Source: Glycomyces sp. TRM65418 (lineage in GTDB: Bacteria; Actinomycetota; Actinomycetes; Mycobacteriales; Micromonosporaceae). Taken from it: a DNA stretch of 64,000 bases. The stretch spans positions 1-64,000 of the forward strand of contig NZ_JAJFAX010000010.1 of NCBI RefSeq assembly GCF_019710475.1. The letters run 5' to 3'. Shown piece by piece: positions 24,421-32,782 of the stretch; position 1 is the first letter of the stretch; every line of letters begins with the position of its first letter. Both the position numbers and the translations under genes were made by a program. The notes beneath the pieces were generated by a model that was not told where the DNA came from, did no database searches, and saw only the letters and a list, made by a program, of their open reading frames with translations.

Positions 24421-26487
24421 TCAGGCGAGGCCCGGGCGGGGCGCGCCTTCGAACTCGCCGGGGCGGGCGCCGCGGCGGTTCGAGGGCTCGACCTCGGCGG
24501 CGTCGAGGAAGGCGCGGGCGATCGTGCGGTGCTCGTTGTCGGCCAGCCAGATCAGCAGGCGGGCGGGCCCTGCCACGGGCGGGACGGTGAGGCTCGCCGC
24601 GGGCGAGAGCTGGAACGGCTCGGCCTTCACCGGCTCGCTGCTCGCGACCGGCGCGACCGCCGTGGCGGTCGGCGTGCCGGGCGCGGTCCACGCGGCGTGG
24701 ACGGTGCCGGACACCTCCGTATCGCCGTGGTGGGAGACGTGCACGTCGAACGTGAACGGCGCGTCCGGCGGCGTGATGTCGGCGCCCGCCGCGGCCGGGA
24801 CCAGGTCCAGGACGAGCACCGTGGGGGCGTTCACGTCGGCGGGCACGCATCCGCCCCAGTCCTTGGGGCGGCGGTCGATGTCGAGCAGGCCCGCGGCCTC
24901 GTGCTCCACGTCGGCGAACTCGGTGTACACGTACCCGGTGAAGCGGTCGTGGCGGCGCAGTTCCTGCGTCTCCCAGCGCAGGTGCCAGGCGCGTTCGAGG
25001 CTGGTGAAGCCCTCGCCGTATTCGCTGTTGACGATCGGCAGCCCGCGGCGGGGCACGTCGGGCGAGGCGTAGAACGACTTGTCGACGGTGAAGTCGGGGC
25101 CGAGGCGGACCGCGAAGGCGTCCTGCTCCCCCGAGGCCAGGCGGGCCACGGCGTCCTTCCACTTCCCCAGGTCCGGCTCGTAGTAGTGCCAGTCGACCAG
25201 GTCGGTGCGCACGTGCGACCAGCCGGAGTTCTCCACGATCGGCCGCGTGTCGTCGAGTTCGCGCAGCCGCTCGTAGGCGCGGACCGCGGCCTCGGCGCGG
25301 GCGGGGCTGCCGGGGATGTCCCAGTCCAGGCCCCACTCCTCGTTGTAGAGGCCCCAGATCACGATGCCCGGGTGGTTGCCGTCGCGTTCGACCATCGCCG
25401 GGAGCTGCGCCTCGAACGCGGCCGCCGCCTCCGGGGAGAAGCGGCTCGGGCAGGCCGGTTCGGCCCACACGAGCATGCCGGTGCGGTCGGCCTCGTGGAG
25501 CCACAGCGGTTCTTCGAACTTGAGGTGCTTGCGGACGAGGTTGTAGCCGAGGCCGCGGGCGAGGTCGAGGTCGCGCAGGAGCGACGCGGCGTCGGGTGCG
25601 GTCAGCCCGGTGTCGGGCCAGTACCCCTGGTCGAGCACGCCGCGCAGGTAGACGCGTTCGCCGTTGAGGTAGAGCGCCTCGCCGCGGGCTTCGAAGCGGC
25701 GCAGCCCCGTGGTGGCGACGACGCGGTCGTCGCCGGTGCGGACCTCGACCTCGTAGAGGTGCGGGTCGGCCGGGGACCACAGCTGCGGGTCGTCGAGGTC
25801 GATGCGGCCCTTCGCGACGCCGGTGTCGTCGGCGGTGAGCGTGACGGTCCGGCCCGCGACCGCGGCGGTGACGGTCCGGCCGGCGGGGGCGTCGCCGGCG
25901 AGTTCGACGCGGACGTCGACGCCGGTGAGGCTGTCGCCGCGCAGCGCGACCGAACGCGCGTAGGTGCGGCCGCGGGCCTCCAGCCACACGGTCTGCCAGA
26001 TCCCCGAGGTGGGGGTGAACGCGACGCCGTCGTAGTCGTCGCGCGGGATCGACCGCTGCTTGCCGTGCGGGATGGCGCGCTTGTCGGCCGGGGCGGTCAC
26101 GGCCACCTCGAGCAGGGCGCTCACGCCGGGGACGAGCGCGTCGGTCACGTCGATCTCGAAGGATTCGTAGCCGCCCGTGTGCTCGCCGACCACGGTGCCG
26201 TCGACGCTGACGACCGCGTGGTGGTGCACCGCCCCGAAGGAGAGCACGATCCGGGAGCCGGCCCATTGGGACGGCGCGCTCACCCGGCGCCGGTAGACGC
26301 CCCGCTCCAGCCAGGTGCGGTGCACGCCCGAGGCCGCGCTCTCCCAGGCGAACGGGACCGTGATCGGCCCCGCATAGCCGTCGGCCGCGAAGTCCCAGCG
26401 GCCGTTGAGGTTCAGCCAGCGCTCGGACCGGTCGCGGTCGGGCCTGGGGTATTCGGGGCGGGGGATCGGGAACGGGTCGGAGGTCAT
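24421..26487 (-). CDS. Glycoside hydrolase family 2 enzyme
   Basis: The 688-residue protein has the GH2 layout: a jelly-roll sugar-binding domain (residues about 10-175, ending in SGIWQTVWLE), an immunoglobulin-like domain, and a TIM barrel. The acid/base is Glu383 in GLYNEEWG and the nucleophile is Glu489 in NSEYGEG. No signal peptide is present, so it acts in the cytosol on imported oligosaccharides. GH2 includes beta-galactosidases, glucuronidases and mannosidases; the specificity cannot be read here. It is the last gene of the operon, 3 bases after the permease, so importer and hydrolase are co-expressed. Confidence 0.9.
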   Translation of the reverse strand: MTSDPFPIPRPEYPRPDRDRSERWLNLNGRWDFAADGYAGPITVPFAWESAASGVHRTWLERGVYRRRVSAPSQWAGSRIVLSFGAVHHHAVVSVDGTVVGEHTGGYESFEIDVTDALVPGVSALLEVAVTAPADKRAIPHGKQRSIPRDDYDGVAFTPTSGIWQTVWLEARGRTYARSVALRGDSLTGVDVRVELAGDAPAGRTVTAAVAGRTVTLTADDTGVAKGRIDLDDPQLWSPADPHLYEVEVRTGDDRVVATTGLRRFEARGEALYLNGERVYLRGVLDQGYWPDTGLTAPDAASLLRDLDLARGLGYNLVRKHLKFEEPLWLHEADRTGMLVWAEPACPSRFSPEAAAAFEAQLPAMVERDGNHPGIVIWGLYNEEWGLDWDIPGSPARAEAAVRAYERLRELDDTRPIVENSGWSHVRTDLVDWHYYEPDLGKWKDAVARLASGEQDAFAVRLGPDFTVDKSFYASPDVPRRGLPIVNSEYGEGFTSLERAWHLRWETQELRRHDRFTGYVYTEFADVEHEAAGLLDIDRRPKDWGGCVPADVNAPTVLVLDLVPAAAGADITPPDAPFTFDVHVSHHGDTEVSGTVHAAWTAPGTPTATAVAPVASSEPVKAEPFQLSPAASLTVPPVAGPARLLIWLADNEHRTIARAFLDAAEVEPSNRRGARPGEFEGAPRPGLA

Positions 26488-26490
26488 GCG

Positions 26491-27360
26491 TCAGCCCTTC
26501 ACGCTGCCGGCGAGGATGCCGTTGATGAAATGCCGCTGGAGCAGGATGAACAGCACCAGCAGCGGAATGAGTGCGACGGAGCTCGCCGCGAGGAGTTCGC
26601 CGGTGACCGTGGCGTAGTCGGCGCCGATCCGGTTGCCGGTGATGTTCTGGGCGAGGGTGGAGAGCACGACCTGGAGCGTGGCCATGCGCTCGGAGCTCGC
26701 GGCCACGACGGGCCAGACGAAGTCGTTGTAGATGTTCATGATGGTGAGGACGGCGAGACCGGCCAGTCCGGGGCGGATCACCGGCACGACGACGCGCCAG
26801 AAGATCCCGAACTCGCCGCAGCCGTCGACGCGGGCGGCGTCGAGCAGCTCGTCGGGGACGGCGCTGATGACCTGGCGCATCCAGAAGACGGCGAAGGCGT
26901 CGACCGCGCCGGGGAGGATGAGCGCCTGGTAGGTGTTGACCCAGCCGAGGGTCTTCATCTCCAGCAGCAGCGGGATGATCAGCACGATCGTCGGCAGCAT
27001 GAGGGTGATGAGGACGGCGCCGAAGGCGAGGTTCCGGCCCACGAAGCGGTACTTGGCGAACGCGAACGCGGCCAGGGGCGCGAAGAACATCGTGATGGCG
27101 CCCTTGAACAGGAGCACGATCGCGGTGTTGAGGAAGCCCTGTCCGATGGGGACGTCCTGGAACATGGCCGTGTAGTTGTCGAGTGTGAACCGGGTCGGGT
27201 CGAAGGTGAGCGGCGAGCGGATGATGTCGTTCGCCGGTTTGAACGCCGAGAGCAGCGCCCATGCGACGGGCGCGAGGAACGCGGCGAGCAGGAGCATGAG
27301 GAGGACGTGGGAGCCGATGCGCGGGCGTTCGCGGCGCACGGGGGCCTGGGTCGCGGTCAT
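26491..27360 (-). CDS. Carbohydrate ABC importer permease (MalG-like)
   Basis: The 289-residue membrane protein has six hydrophobic segments and the EAA loop (ELLDAARVDGCGEFGIFWRVVVPVIRPGLAG) that docks on the ATPase. The PTRFTLDNYTAMFQ opening is typical of the MalG-like half. It works with the MalF-like permease four bases upstream and the lipoprotein receptor. No ATPase gene is present in the operon, so the importer probably uses a shared MsiK-type ATPase encoded elsewhere, as in Streptomyces. Confidence 0.93.
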   Translation of the reverse strand: MTATQAPVRRERPRIGSHVLLMLLLAAFLAPVAWALLSAFKPANDIIRSPLTFDPTRFTLDNYTAMFQDVPIGQGFLNTAIVLLFKGAITMFFAPLAAFAFAKYRFVGRNLAFGAVLITLMLPTIVLIIPLLLEMKTLGWVNTYQALILPGAVDAFAVFWMRQVISAVPDELLDAARVDGCGEFGIFWRVVVPVIRPGLAGLAVLTIMNIYNDFVWPVVAASSERMATLQVVLSTLAQNITGNRIGADYATVTGELLAASSVALIPLLVLFILLQRHFINGILAGSVKG

Positions 27361-27364
27361 CTCG

Positions 27365-28300
27365 TCAGTCCTTCGCTCGCAGGAGTCGGACGAACCCGAG
27401 CGACAGGACCATCACGAGGACGACCAGGAGGAACGAGTTCGCGGCGCCGGTGCCGAGGTCGGCTCGGGTGATGTGGTTGTAGAGGTAGTAGCCGGCGGTG
27501 GTGGTGGAGTTGTACGGGCCGCCCTGGGTCACGACGAAGGGCTCGGCGAACATCTGGAAGACCGCGAGGGTCTGCAGCACGACGGCGAACATGATGGTGC
27601 GCCGCAGGAGCGGGACGGTGATGCTCCACAGTCGGCGGCCCCGGGACGCGCCGTCGATCTCGGCCGCCTCGTAGACGGCGCCGTCGATCGACTGGAGTCC
27701 CGACAGCAGGATGATGACGATGAAGCCGGTGGTCTTCCACAGGAACAGCAGCGCGAGCGTGGGTTTGGCCCACGCGCCGGTGGTGAGCCAGCCGACCTCG
27801 GGGACGCCGAAGACGCCGAGGAGGGCGTTGACCGCGCCGTACCGGCCGTCGAAGAGCACGACCCAGATCTGGGCGACGGCGACGAGCGGGGTCACGAACG
27901 GGACGATGAAGGCGACCCGGTAGAGGCCGCGGAGCTTCAGCTTCGCGTTGTTGAGCAGCACGGCCACGAGCACGCCGACGACCATCTGGATCGGCACGAT
28001 GAGGAGCCACAGCGCGGCGGAGTTGCCGAGGGAGTTCCAGAAGGCGCCGTTGGTGAGCAGGTAGGTGTAGTTGTCCCAGCCGACCCACTCCGCGGCGCCG
28101 GTGCCGCGCCAGTTCGTGAAGCTCAGACGGGCCGTGAAGAACAGCGGGTAGACGCCGAACGCGAAGAACACGGCGAGGAACGGCGCCACGAAGACATAGG
28201 GCGCGAGGCGGCGGCGCAGGCGCGTGCCGCCGTGGCGGCGCCGCCGGCGGGGTGCCGCCGGCGGCGGCGCCGCGGAGCGGGCGGCCGGGATCGTCGTCAT
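27365..28300 (-). CDS. Carbohydrate ABC importer permease (MalF-like)
   Basis: The 311-residue protein begins with an arginine/proline-rich cytosolic tail, followed by six membrane segments (APYVFVAPFLAVFFAFGVYPLFF is the first). The EAA loop is AVYEAAEIDGASRGRRLWSITVPLLRR. Its ATG overlaps the stop of the binding-protein gene by four bases, indicating translational coupling. It pairs with the MalG-like permease to form the membrane channel of a sugar importer. Confidence 0.93.
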   Translation of the reverse strand: MTTIPAARSAAPPPAAPRRRRRHGGTRLRRRLAPYVFVAPFLAVFFAFGVYPLFFTARLSFTNWRGTGAAEWVGWDNYTYLLTNGAFWNSLGNSAALWLLIVPIQMVVGVLVAVLLNNAKLKLRGLYRVAFIVPFVTPLVAVAQIWVVLFDGRYGAVNALLGVFGVPEVGWLTTGAWAKPTLALLFLWKTTGFIVIILLSGLQSIDGAVYEAAEIDGASRGRRLWSITVPLLRRTIMFAVVLQTLAVFQMFAEPFVVTQGGPYNSTTTAGYYLYNHITRADLGTGAANSFLLVVLVMVLSLGFVRLLRAKD

Positions 28301-29658
28301 TGGCGGTCGACCAGGTTCGTCTGGATCGCCTCGGTGGACTGGGTGAGCACCTCGTCGGGGGTGAGGTCGCCGTCGAGCATCCGCTGGAGGTCGTTGCCGA
28401 GGTAGTCGACGGCTCCGGCCCACCACGCGGGCGTGGGGGTGCCGCCGGGGATCTCGGCGCCGGCTTCGGTGGCGACGGCCCACAGGTCCTGGCCGCCGAG
28501 CGCCTCGATCGGTCCGAACAGCGGCTCGGCCGGGTCGGACGCGGGCAGGTAGCTCGGGATGGACGTGGTGAGGCCCTCGGGGTAGATCTCGCCAGGGCCC
28601 CAGACGGCGGTGTACCCGGCGGGATCGAACATCAGGAACTCGTAGAACAGCCAGGCGAGGTCGGCGTTGGCGCCGTCCTTGGGCAGGACGAACGAGGAGC
28701 CGCCCATCGCGCCGGAGCGGACGCCGCCGGCCTCCCACGCGGGCAGGGCCGTGGCGCGCCAGTCGCCCTTGGTCTCGGTGAGCAGCTGCTGCGGGGCGAA
28801 GCTGAACCAGATCGCCCACGGGTAGAAGACCTGGTTGCCGTTCTCGAGTTCGGCGATGTCGGTCGGCGTGAGGTACTCGGCGCGGGTGCCGAGGCCCTCG
28901 CGCCGCACGGTGTCGAGGAAGCCGAGGATCTGCGCGAACTCGGGGGTGTCGAGGCGCAGCCGCCCCTCGGCGTCGGCGATGGAGGTGCCGAGCTGGTTCG
29001 CGTACATCTCCAGTTGGAGCTGGCCGAGGAACGCGGACTGCTCCAGGTGGATCGGGCCGGATCCGGGCACGGCGGCCTGGTAGGCGCGGGCGGCGGCGAG
29101 CAGGTCCTCGTAGGTCTCGATCGCCGCGACGTCCACGCCCGCGGCATCGAGCGCGGTCGCGTTGTAGAACAGCAGGCCCGGGTCGAGGTCGAAGGGGACG
29201 CCGAAGATGCCGCCGTCGATGGTGTTGACGTCGAGTTTCTGCGGCGCGATGTCAGCGACGTAAGGGGCGAGCACGTCGCTGAGGTCCCACAGGTAGTCGG
29301 CGAGGCCGCCGATCTTGGCGTCGTCGAGGAACACGCCGTCGGGCACGTCGGTGCCGGTGATGAGGGTGTTCTGGAGCTTCGCGTCGATGTCGACGGCGAC
29401 GTGGTGGACCTTGATGCCCGGGTAGGCGGCGTTGAAGTCGGCGATGACGCCCTCGAAGACCTCGAAGAGGTCCCCCGAGCGGTCCCAGATCGTGATCTCG
29501 CCTTCGGGTCGGTCGCCGCCGGGCGCCTTGAGGAGGCGGGACTCGTCGGTGTCCTCGCCCGAGGTGATGTCGGGGCCGCACGCCGCGAGGGCGGGGGCCG
29601 CGGCGGCGAGGCCTGCGGTCGCGAGCAGGGCGCGTCGTCGGAGGTGGTGGCGTTGCAT
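28297..29658 (-). CDS. Extracellular sugar-binding lipoprotein (family 1)
   Basis: The 453-residue protein has a signal peptide of about 25 residues ending in a lipobox-like AALAACG (written in the protein as ALAACGPD). Arginines near the N-terminus (RRR) may also suit Tat export. The mature part shows the solute-binding family 1 fold (ITIWDRSGDLFEVFEGVIADFNAAYPGIKV, later TAVWGPGEIYPEG). It delivers sugar to the two permeases. ATG 29658 is preferred because GGGAGT precedes it. It is the first gene of the operon and lies directly behind two LacI-type operators. Confidence 0.92.
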   Translation of the reverse strand: MQRHHLRRRALLATAGLAAAAPALAACGPDITSGEDTDESRLLKAPGGDRPEGEITIWDRSGDLFEVFEGVIADFNAAYPGIKVHHVAVDIDAKLQNTLITGTDVPDGVFLDDAKIGGLADYLWDLSDVLAPYVADIAPQKLDVNTIDGGIFGVPFDLDPGLLFYNATALDAAGVDVAAIETYEDLLAAARAYQAAVPGSGPIHLEQSAFLGQLQLEMYANQLGTSIADAEGRLRLDTPEFAQILGFLDTVRREGLGTRAEYLTPTDIAELENGNQVFYPWAIWFSFAPQQLLTETKGDWRATALPAWEAGGVRSGAMGGSSFVLPKDGANADLAWLFYEFLMFDPAGYTAVWGPGEIYPEGLTTSIPSYLPASDPAEPLFGPIEALGGQDLWAVATEAGAEIPGGTPTPAWWAGAVDYLGNDLQRMLDGDLTPDEVLTQSTEAIQTNLVDRQ

Positions 29659-29674
29659 GGGCACTCCCTTGTGA

Positions 29675-29692
29675 TTTGCCAACGTGTGCAAA
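29675..29692. promoter_or_regulatory. LacI-type operator 1
   Basis: TTTGCCAACGTGTGCAAA is an 18-base imperfect palindrome centred on ACGT. It lies 17 bases upstream of the binding-protein ATG, where a bound repressor would block transcription of the importer-GH2 operon. Confidence 0.75.
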
Positions 29693-29704
29693 ATCTAGCA
29701 TCCC

Positions 29705-29721
29705 TTTGCCGACGTTGCAAA
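29705..29721. promoter_or_regulatory. LacI-type operator 2
   Basis: TTTGCCGACGTTGCAAA repeats the same motif in the divergent promoter region, 16 bases before the LacI gene ATG, suggesting autoregulation as well as control of the importer operon. Confidence 0.75.
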
Positions 29722-29736
29722 CGGTAGGATGCTCTC

Positions 29737-30753
29737 ATGCCGGCAACACTCCGCGACGTCGCCGAACTGGCGCAGGTCTCCGTCCGCACCGTCTCCAACG
29801 TGGTGAGCGGTTACGAGCATGTCAGCGAGCGCATGCGACAGAAGGTCCTCCGGGCCATCGAAGAGCTCGACTACCGCGCCAACCCCGTGGCGCGCACCCT
29901 CCGCACCGGACGCACGGGCATGCTCGCGCTCGTCGTCCCCGAGATCGCCGTCCCCTACTTCTCCGAACTCGCCAGGGACGTCATCGACGCCGCCGCCGCG
30001 TTCGGCTACCGCGTCATGATCGACCAGACCGGGAACGACCACGAGCGGGAGCGGCAGCTCCTGCGCGGCGACGACCGCACGATGCTCTTCGACGGCATCC
30101 TGTTCAGCCCCTTGGTGACCAAGGCCGAACTGCTCGAGATGCGCGGAGCCACCACCATGCCGATGGTGCTGCTGGGCGAGCACGAGTTCGACGGCCGCTA
30201 CGACCACGTCGCGATCGACAACGTGCAGGCCGCCCGCGACGCCGTCGCGCACCTGATCGCGATCGGACGCACCCGGATCGCCGCGATCGGCACCCAGCCG
30301 GACGAGGAGTACGCGACCCCCCTCCAGCGCACCGCCGGATACGAAGCGGCCCTTGCCGAAGCGGATTTGGAGAGTCCGCCGGGGTTCACCGTCCCCGCGG
30401 CCCGCTACAGCCGCACCGACGGCTACGAGGCCGCCGCCGCGCTCATGTCGCGCTCGCCGCGCCCCGATGCGATCTTCTGCTTCTCGGACCTGCTCGCCAT
30501 GGGCGCCATGCGCGCGGTCTTCGACGCCGGGCTCCGCGTGCCCGACGACGTCGCCGTCATCGGCGTCGACGACATCGAGGAGGGGCACTTCTCGCGTCCG
30601 TCGCTGAGCACCGTCTCGCTCGACACCCCGTTCATCGCCCGCGAAGCCGTGCGCCGCCTGACCGCGCGGATCGAGGATCCCGAGGTCGCGGCCGAAGAGG
30701 TCATCGCCGAACACCGTCTCGTCGTACGCGAGAGCACCGCCGGAGGCGAGTGA
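29737..30753 (+). CDS. LacI-family transcriptional repressor
   Basis: The 338-residue protein starts with the LacI helix-turn-helix and hinge (LRDVAELAQVSVRTVSNVVSGYEHVSERMRQKVLRAIEELDYRANPVARTLRTGRT, about residues 4-60), then the periplasmic-binding-protein-like sugar sensor ending in PDDVAVIGVDDIEEGHFSRPSLSTV. It most probably represses both flanking units, since four copies of one operator surround it. The inducer would be a sugar released by the secreted enzyme next door or the imported oligosaccharide. Confidence 0.94.
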   Translation: MPATLRDVAELAQVSVRTVSNVVSGYEHVSERMRQKVLRAIEELDYRANPVARTLRTGRTGMLALVVPEIAVPYFSELARDVIDAAAAFGYRVMIDQTGNDHERERQLLRGDDRTMLFDGILFSPLVTKAELLEMRGATTMPMVLLGEHEFDGRYDHVAIDNVQAARDAVAHLIAIGRTRIAAIGTQPDEEYATPLQRTAGYEAALAEADLESPPGFTVPAARYSRTDGYEAAAALMSRSPRPDAIFCFSDLLAMGAMRAVFDAGLRVPDDVAVIGVDDIEEGHFSRPSLSTVSLDTPFIAREAVRRLTARIEDPEVAAEEVIAEHRLVVRESTAGGE

Positions 30754-30783
30754 GACCGGCGGACGCGGCCGGAAAAATCAAGC

Positions 30784-30800
30784 CTTGCAACGTAGGCAAA
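30784..30800. promoter_or_regulatory. LacI-type operator 3
   Basis: CTTGCAACGTAGGCAAA is a third copy of the ACGT-centred motif, 31 bases after the LacI stop and upstream of the secreted sialidase-fold gene. Confidence 0.7.
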
Positions 30801-30814
30801 TTCCTGGCATGGTG

Positions 30815-30831
30815 TTTGCAACGTCTGCAAA
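30815..30831. promoter_or_regulatory. LacI-type operator 4
   Basis: TTTGCAACGTCTGCAAA is the fourth copy, 31 bases after copy 3 and 34 bases before the ATG at 30866. Equal spacing of the two copies (three helical turns) would let dimers bind the same face. Confidence 0.75.
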
Positions 30832-30865
30832 GCCGCAGGCGTCGCATCCACAGGAGGCAACCCCC

Positions 30866-32533
30866 ATGACGGTGACAAGACAATGGACCGCGCGAGCGCG
30901 GCGCTGGGCGGCGCTGCTGGCGGCCGCGGTCCTGGTCGCGGCCGGCGCGCAGGCGCTCGTCGCGACCCCCGCCGCGGCCGCGTACCCGGGCACGGTGCTC
31001 TACTCCCCCGACCTCGGGGCCTTTCCCGACGGGACCGCCGGCTACCCGCGCGCCATCGGCCTGCAGCACGACGGCTCGGCCGCCGAGACGATGCTCGTGA
31101 CCTTCGCCAAGGGCGGCCACAACGCCCCCACCACCCTCCCGATCTACCGCAGCACGAACGGCGGCCAGAACTGGAGCCAGATCAGCACCCTCGCCTCGAA
31201 CACCCCCGGCTGGGATCTCGAGGCGCCCACGCTCTTCGAAGTCCCGCGGAACATCACCGGACTGAACGCCGGCGACCTGCTCGCCGCCGGCACCGCCTGG
31301 GACGTCGGGAACTACACCGCGCAGAAGGTCGAGGTCTTCAAGAGCACCGACGGTGGCTTCACCTGGTCGTATCTGTCGAACTGCACCCAGACCTCGGGGC
31401 AGCCGAACACCTGGGGACACGGCATCTGGGAGCCGACGTTCCTGGTGGCGGACAACGGGACCCTCGCGTGCTTCATCTCCGACGAGCGGCCCTCGAACAG
31501 TGCCGCCAACAACCAGAAGATCGGCCACTACACCTCCACGAACGGCGGCGTGACCTGGAGCGCGAACATCCAGGACGACGTCGTCTTCCCCGCCGACAAC
31601 CTGCTGCGCCCCGGCATGCAGACCTTCGCGGAGCTCCCCGACGGGCGCTTCGCGATGGGCTATGAGCTCTGCCGCGACGCCACGAACGCCGACCACGCGT
31701 GCGAGGTCTACATCAAGTACAGCCAGGACGGCTTGAACTGGGGCGCGGCGGGCGACCGCGGCACGCTCGTGACGACCTCGGACGGCCGGGAGCTGCTGCA
31801 CACGCCTTACATCTCGTGGACGCCCGCAGGTGGGCCCAACGGGACGCTGCTCGTCTCCGGCCAGCGCGTGGTCTCAGGCCCCACCGGGAACAAGACCGTG
31901 CTCGCCGAGTCCGGGACGGTGCTGTTCGCGAACCGGAACCTCGGGGCGGGCGACTGGTTCGAGGCGACCGCGCCGGTCACGGTGAACCCCACGGGCGGCT
32001 ACGCCCCCGGCGTGCCCTCCTGCCCGGGCTACTCGACGCCGGCGATCCCGCGCGAGAACGGCACGAGCTTCCTGTACCTGGCCGCGACCTGGTTGGGGCA
32101 GGGCAACCAGTGCGAGGTGCGGTTCGGCATCGGCACGGTCCCCGGTGCGACCGGAGCGGTCGTGAACCCGCAGACCGGCAAGTGCCTCGACGTGGACACG
32201 AACACGTCCGCGAACGGGAACCGGGCGCAGATCTGGTCGTGCGGAACGGCCTCAGGCCAGGACTGGTCGCGGTATGCGGACGGCTCGATCCGCGCCTTCG
32301 GCAAGTGCCTGGACGTGGACGCGCAGGGCACGGCGAACGGCACGAAGGTGCAGTTGTGGGAGTGCAACGGCTCCGGGGCCCAGCGGTGGACGCCCCAGTC
32401 GAACGGCTCGCTGCTGAACCCGCAGTCGGGCCGCTGCCTCGACATCTCGGCGGGCGGCACCGCGGAGGGCACCAAGCTGCAGATCTACGACTGCAACGGC
32501 CAGTGGACGCAGGTCTGGAACCTGCCGTCCTGA
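30866..32533 (+). CDS. Secreted sialidase-fold glycosidase with C-terminal CBM13
   Basis: The 555-residue protein starts with a signal peptide of about 38 residues ending in ATPAAAA. A six-bladed propeller follows, with Asp-box repeats (STNGGQNWS, STDGGFTWS, STNGGVTWS, SQDGLNWG). The last 125 residues form a ricin-B-type CBM13 with three repeats each marked by CLD and QIW/QLW/QIY. The catalytic family may be GH93 (exo-arabinanase) or another sialidase-fold family; this is not resolved. CAGGAGG at 30851-30857 selects ATG 30866. It lies behind two LacI operators and probably supplies oligosaccharides to the neighbouring importer. Confidence 0.82.
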   Translation: MTVTRQWTARARRWAALLAAAVLVAAGAQALVATPAAAAYPGTVLYSPDLGAFPDGTAGYPRAIGLQHDGSAAETMLVTFAKGGHNAPTTLPIYRSTNGGQNWSQISTLASNTPGWDLEAPTLFEVPRNITGLNAGDLLAAGTAWDVGNYTAQKVEVFKSTDGGFTWSYLSNCTQTSGQPNTWGHGIWEPTFLVADNGTLACFISDERPSNSAANNQKIGHYTSTNGGVTWSANIQDDVVFPADNLLRPGMQTFAELPDGRFAMGYELCRDATNADHACEVYIKYSQDGLNWGAAGDRGTLVTTSDGRELLHTPYISWTPAGGPNGTLLVSGQRVVSGPTGNKTVLAESGTVLFANRNLGAGDWFEATAPVTVNPTGGYAPGVPSCPGYSTPAIPRENGTSFLYLAATWLGQGNQCEVRFGIGTVPGATGAVVNPQTGKCLDVDTNTSANGNRAQIWSCGTASGQDWSRYADGSIRAFGKCLDVDAQGTANGTKVQLWECNGSGAQRWTPQSNGSLLNPQSGRCLDISAGGTAEGTKLQIYDCNGQWTQVWNLPS

Positions 32534-32730
32534 CGCCGGTCCCGTTGTAGCGGACCCTCGCGGCCGCGGGCGCTTCGGCGCCTGCGGCCGCTTCGCGAAC
32601 CGCGATTCGCTGGGGCTCGGTCTCCACCGGCCGGACGGCGCGACTCGCCGCCCAGGCGTCGGCGCTGAAAATTCGTGCGCATAACTCGTCGGCGATATAT
32701 AACTTCATCGACCGGTCTCAAGGGCATGAA

Positions 32731-32761
32731 ATCGGGCCGTGGCATGAGCGCACGGCCCGAT
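32731..32761. terminator. Convergent hairpin
   Basis: Eleven-base arms (ATCGGGCCGTG and complement) with a 9-base loop lie between the stops of the convergent sialidase-fold and GH64 genes. On the minus strand it is followed by a short TTT. The rest of the 32534-32782 gap holds an AT-rich patch (GATATATAAC, near 32693) and no gene. Confidence 0.65.
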
Positions 32762-32782
32762 CTGGCTTCGGGGAGCGCTCTC

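Noticed and set aside
24529-27471. 980-codon open frame on the plus strand
   Set aside because: Antisense to the GH2 and permease genes, which have complete motifs; the frame is a codon-bias shadow.
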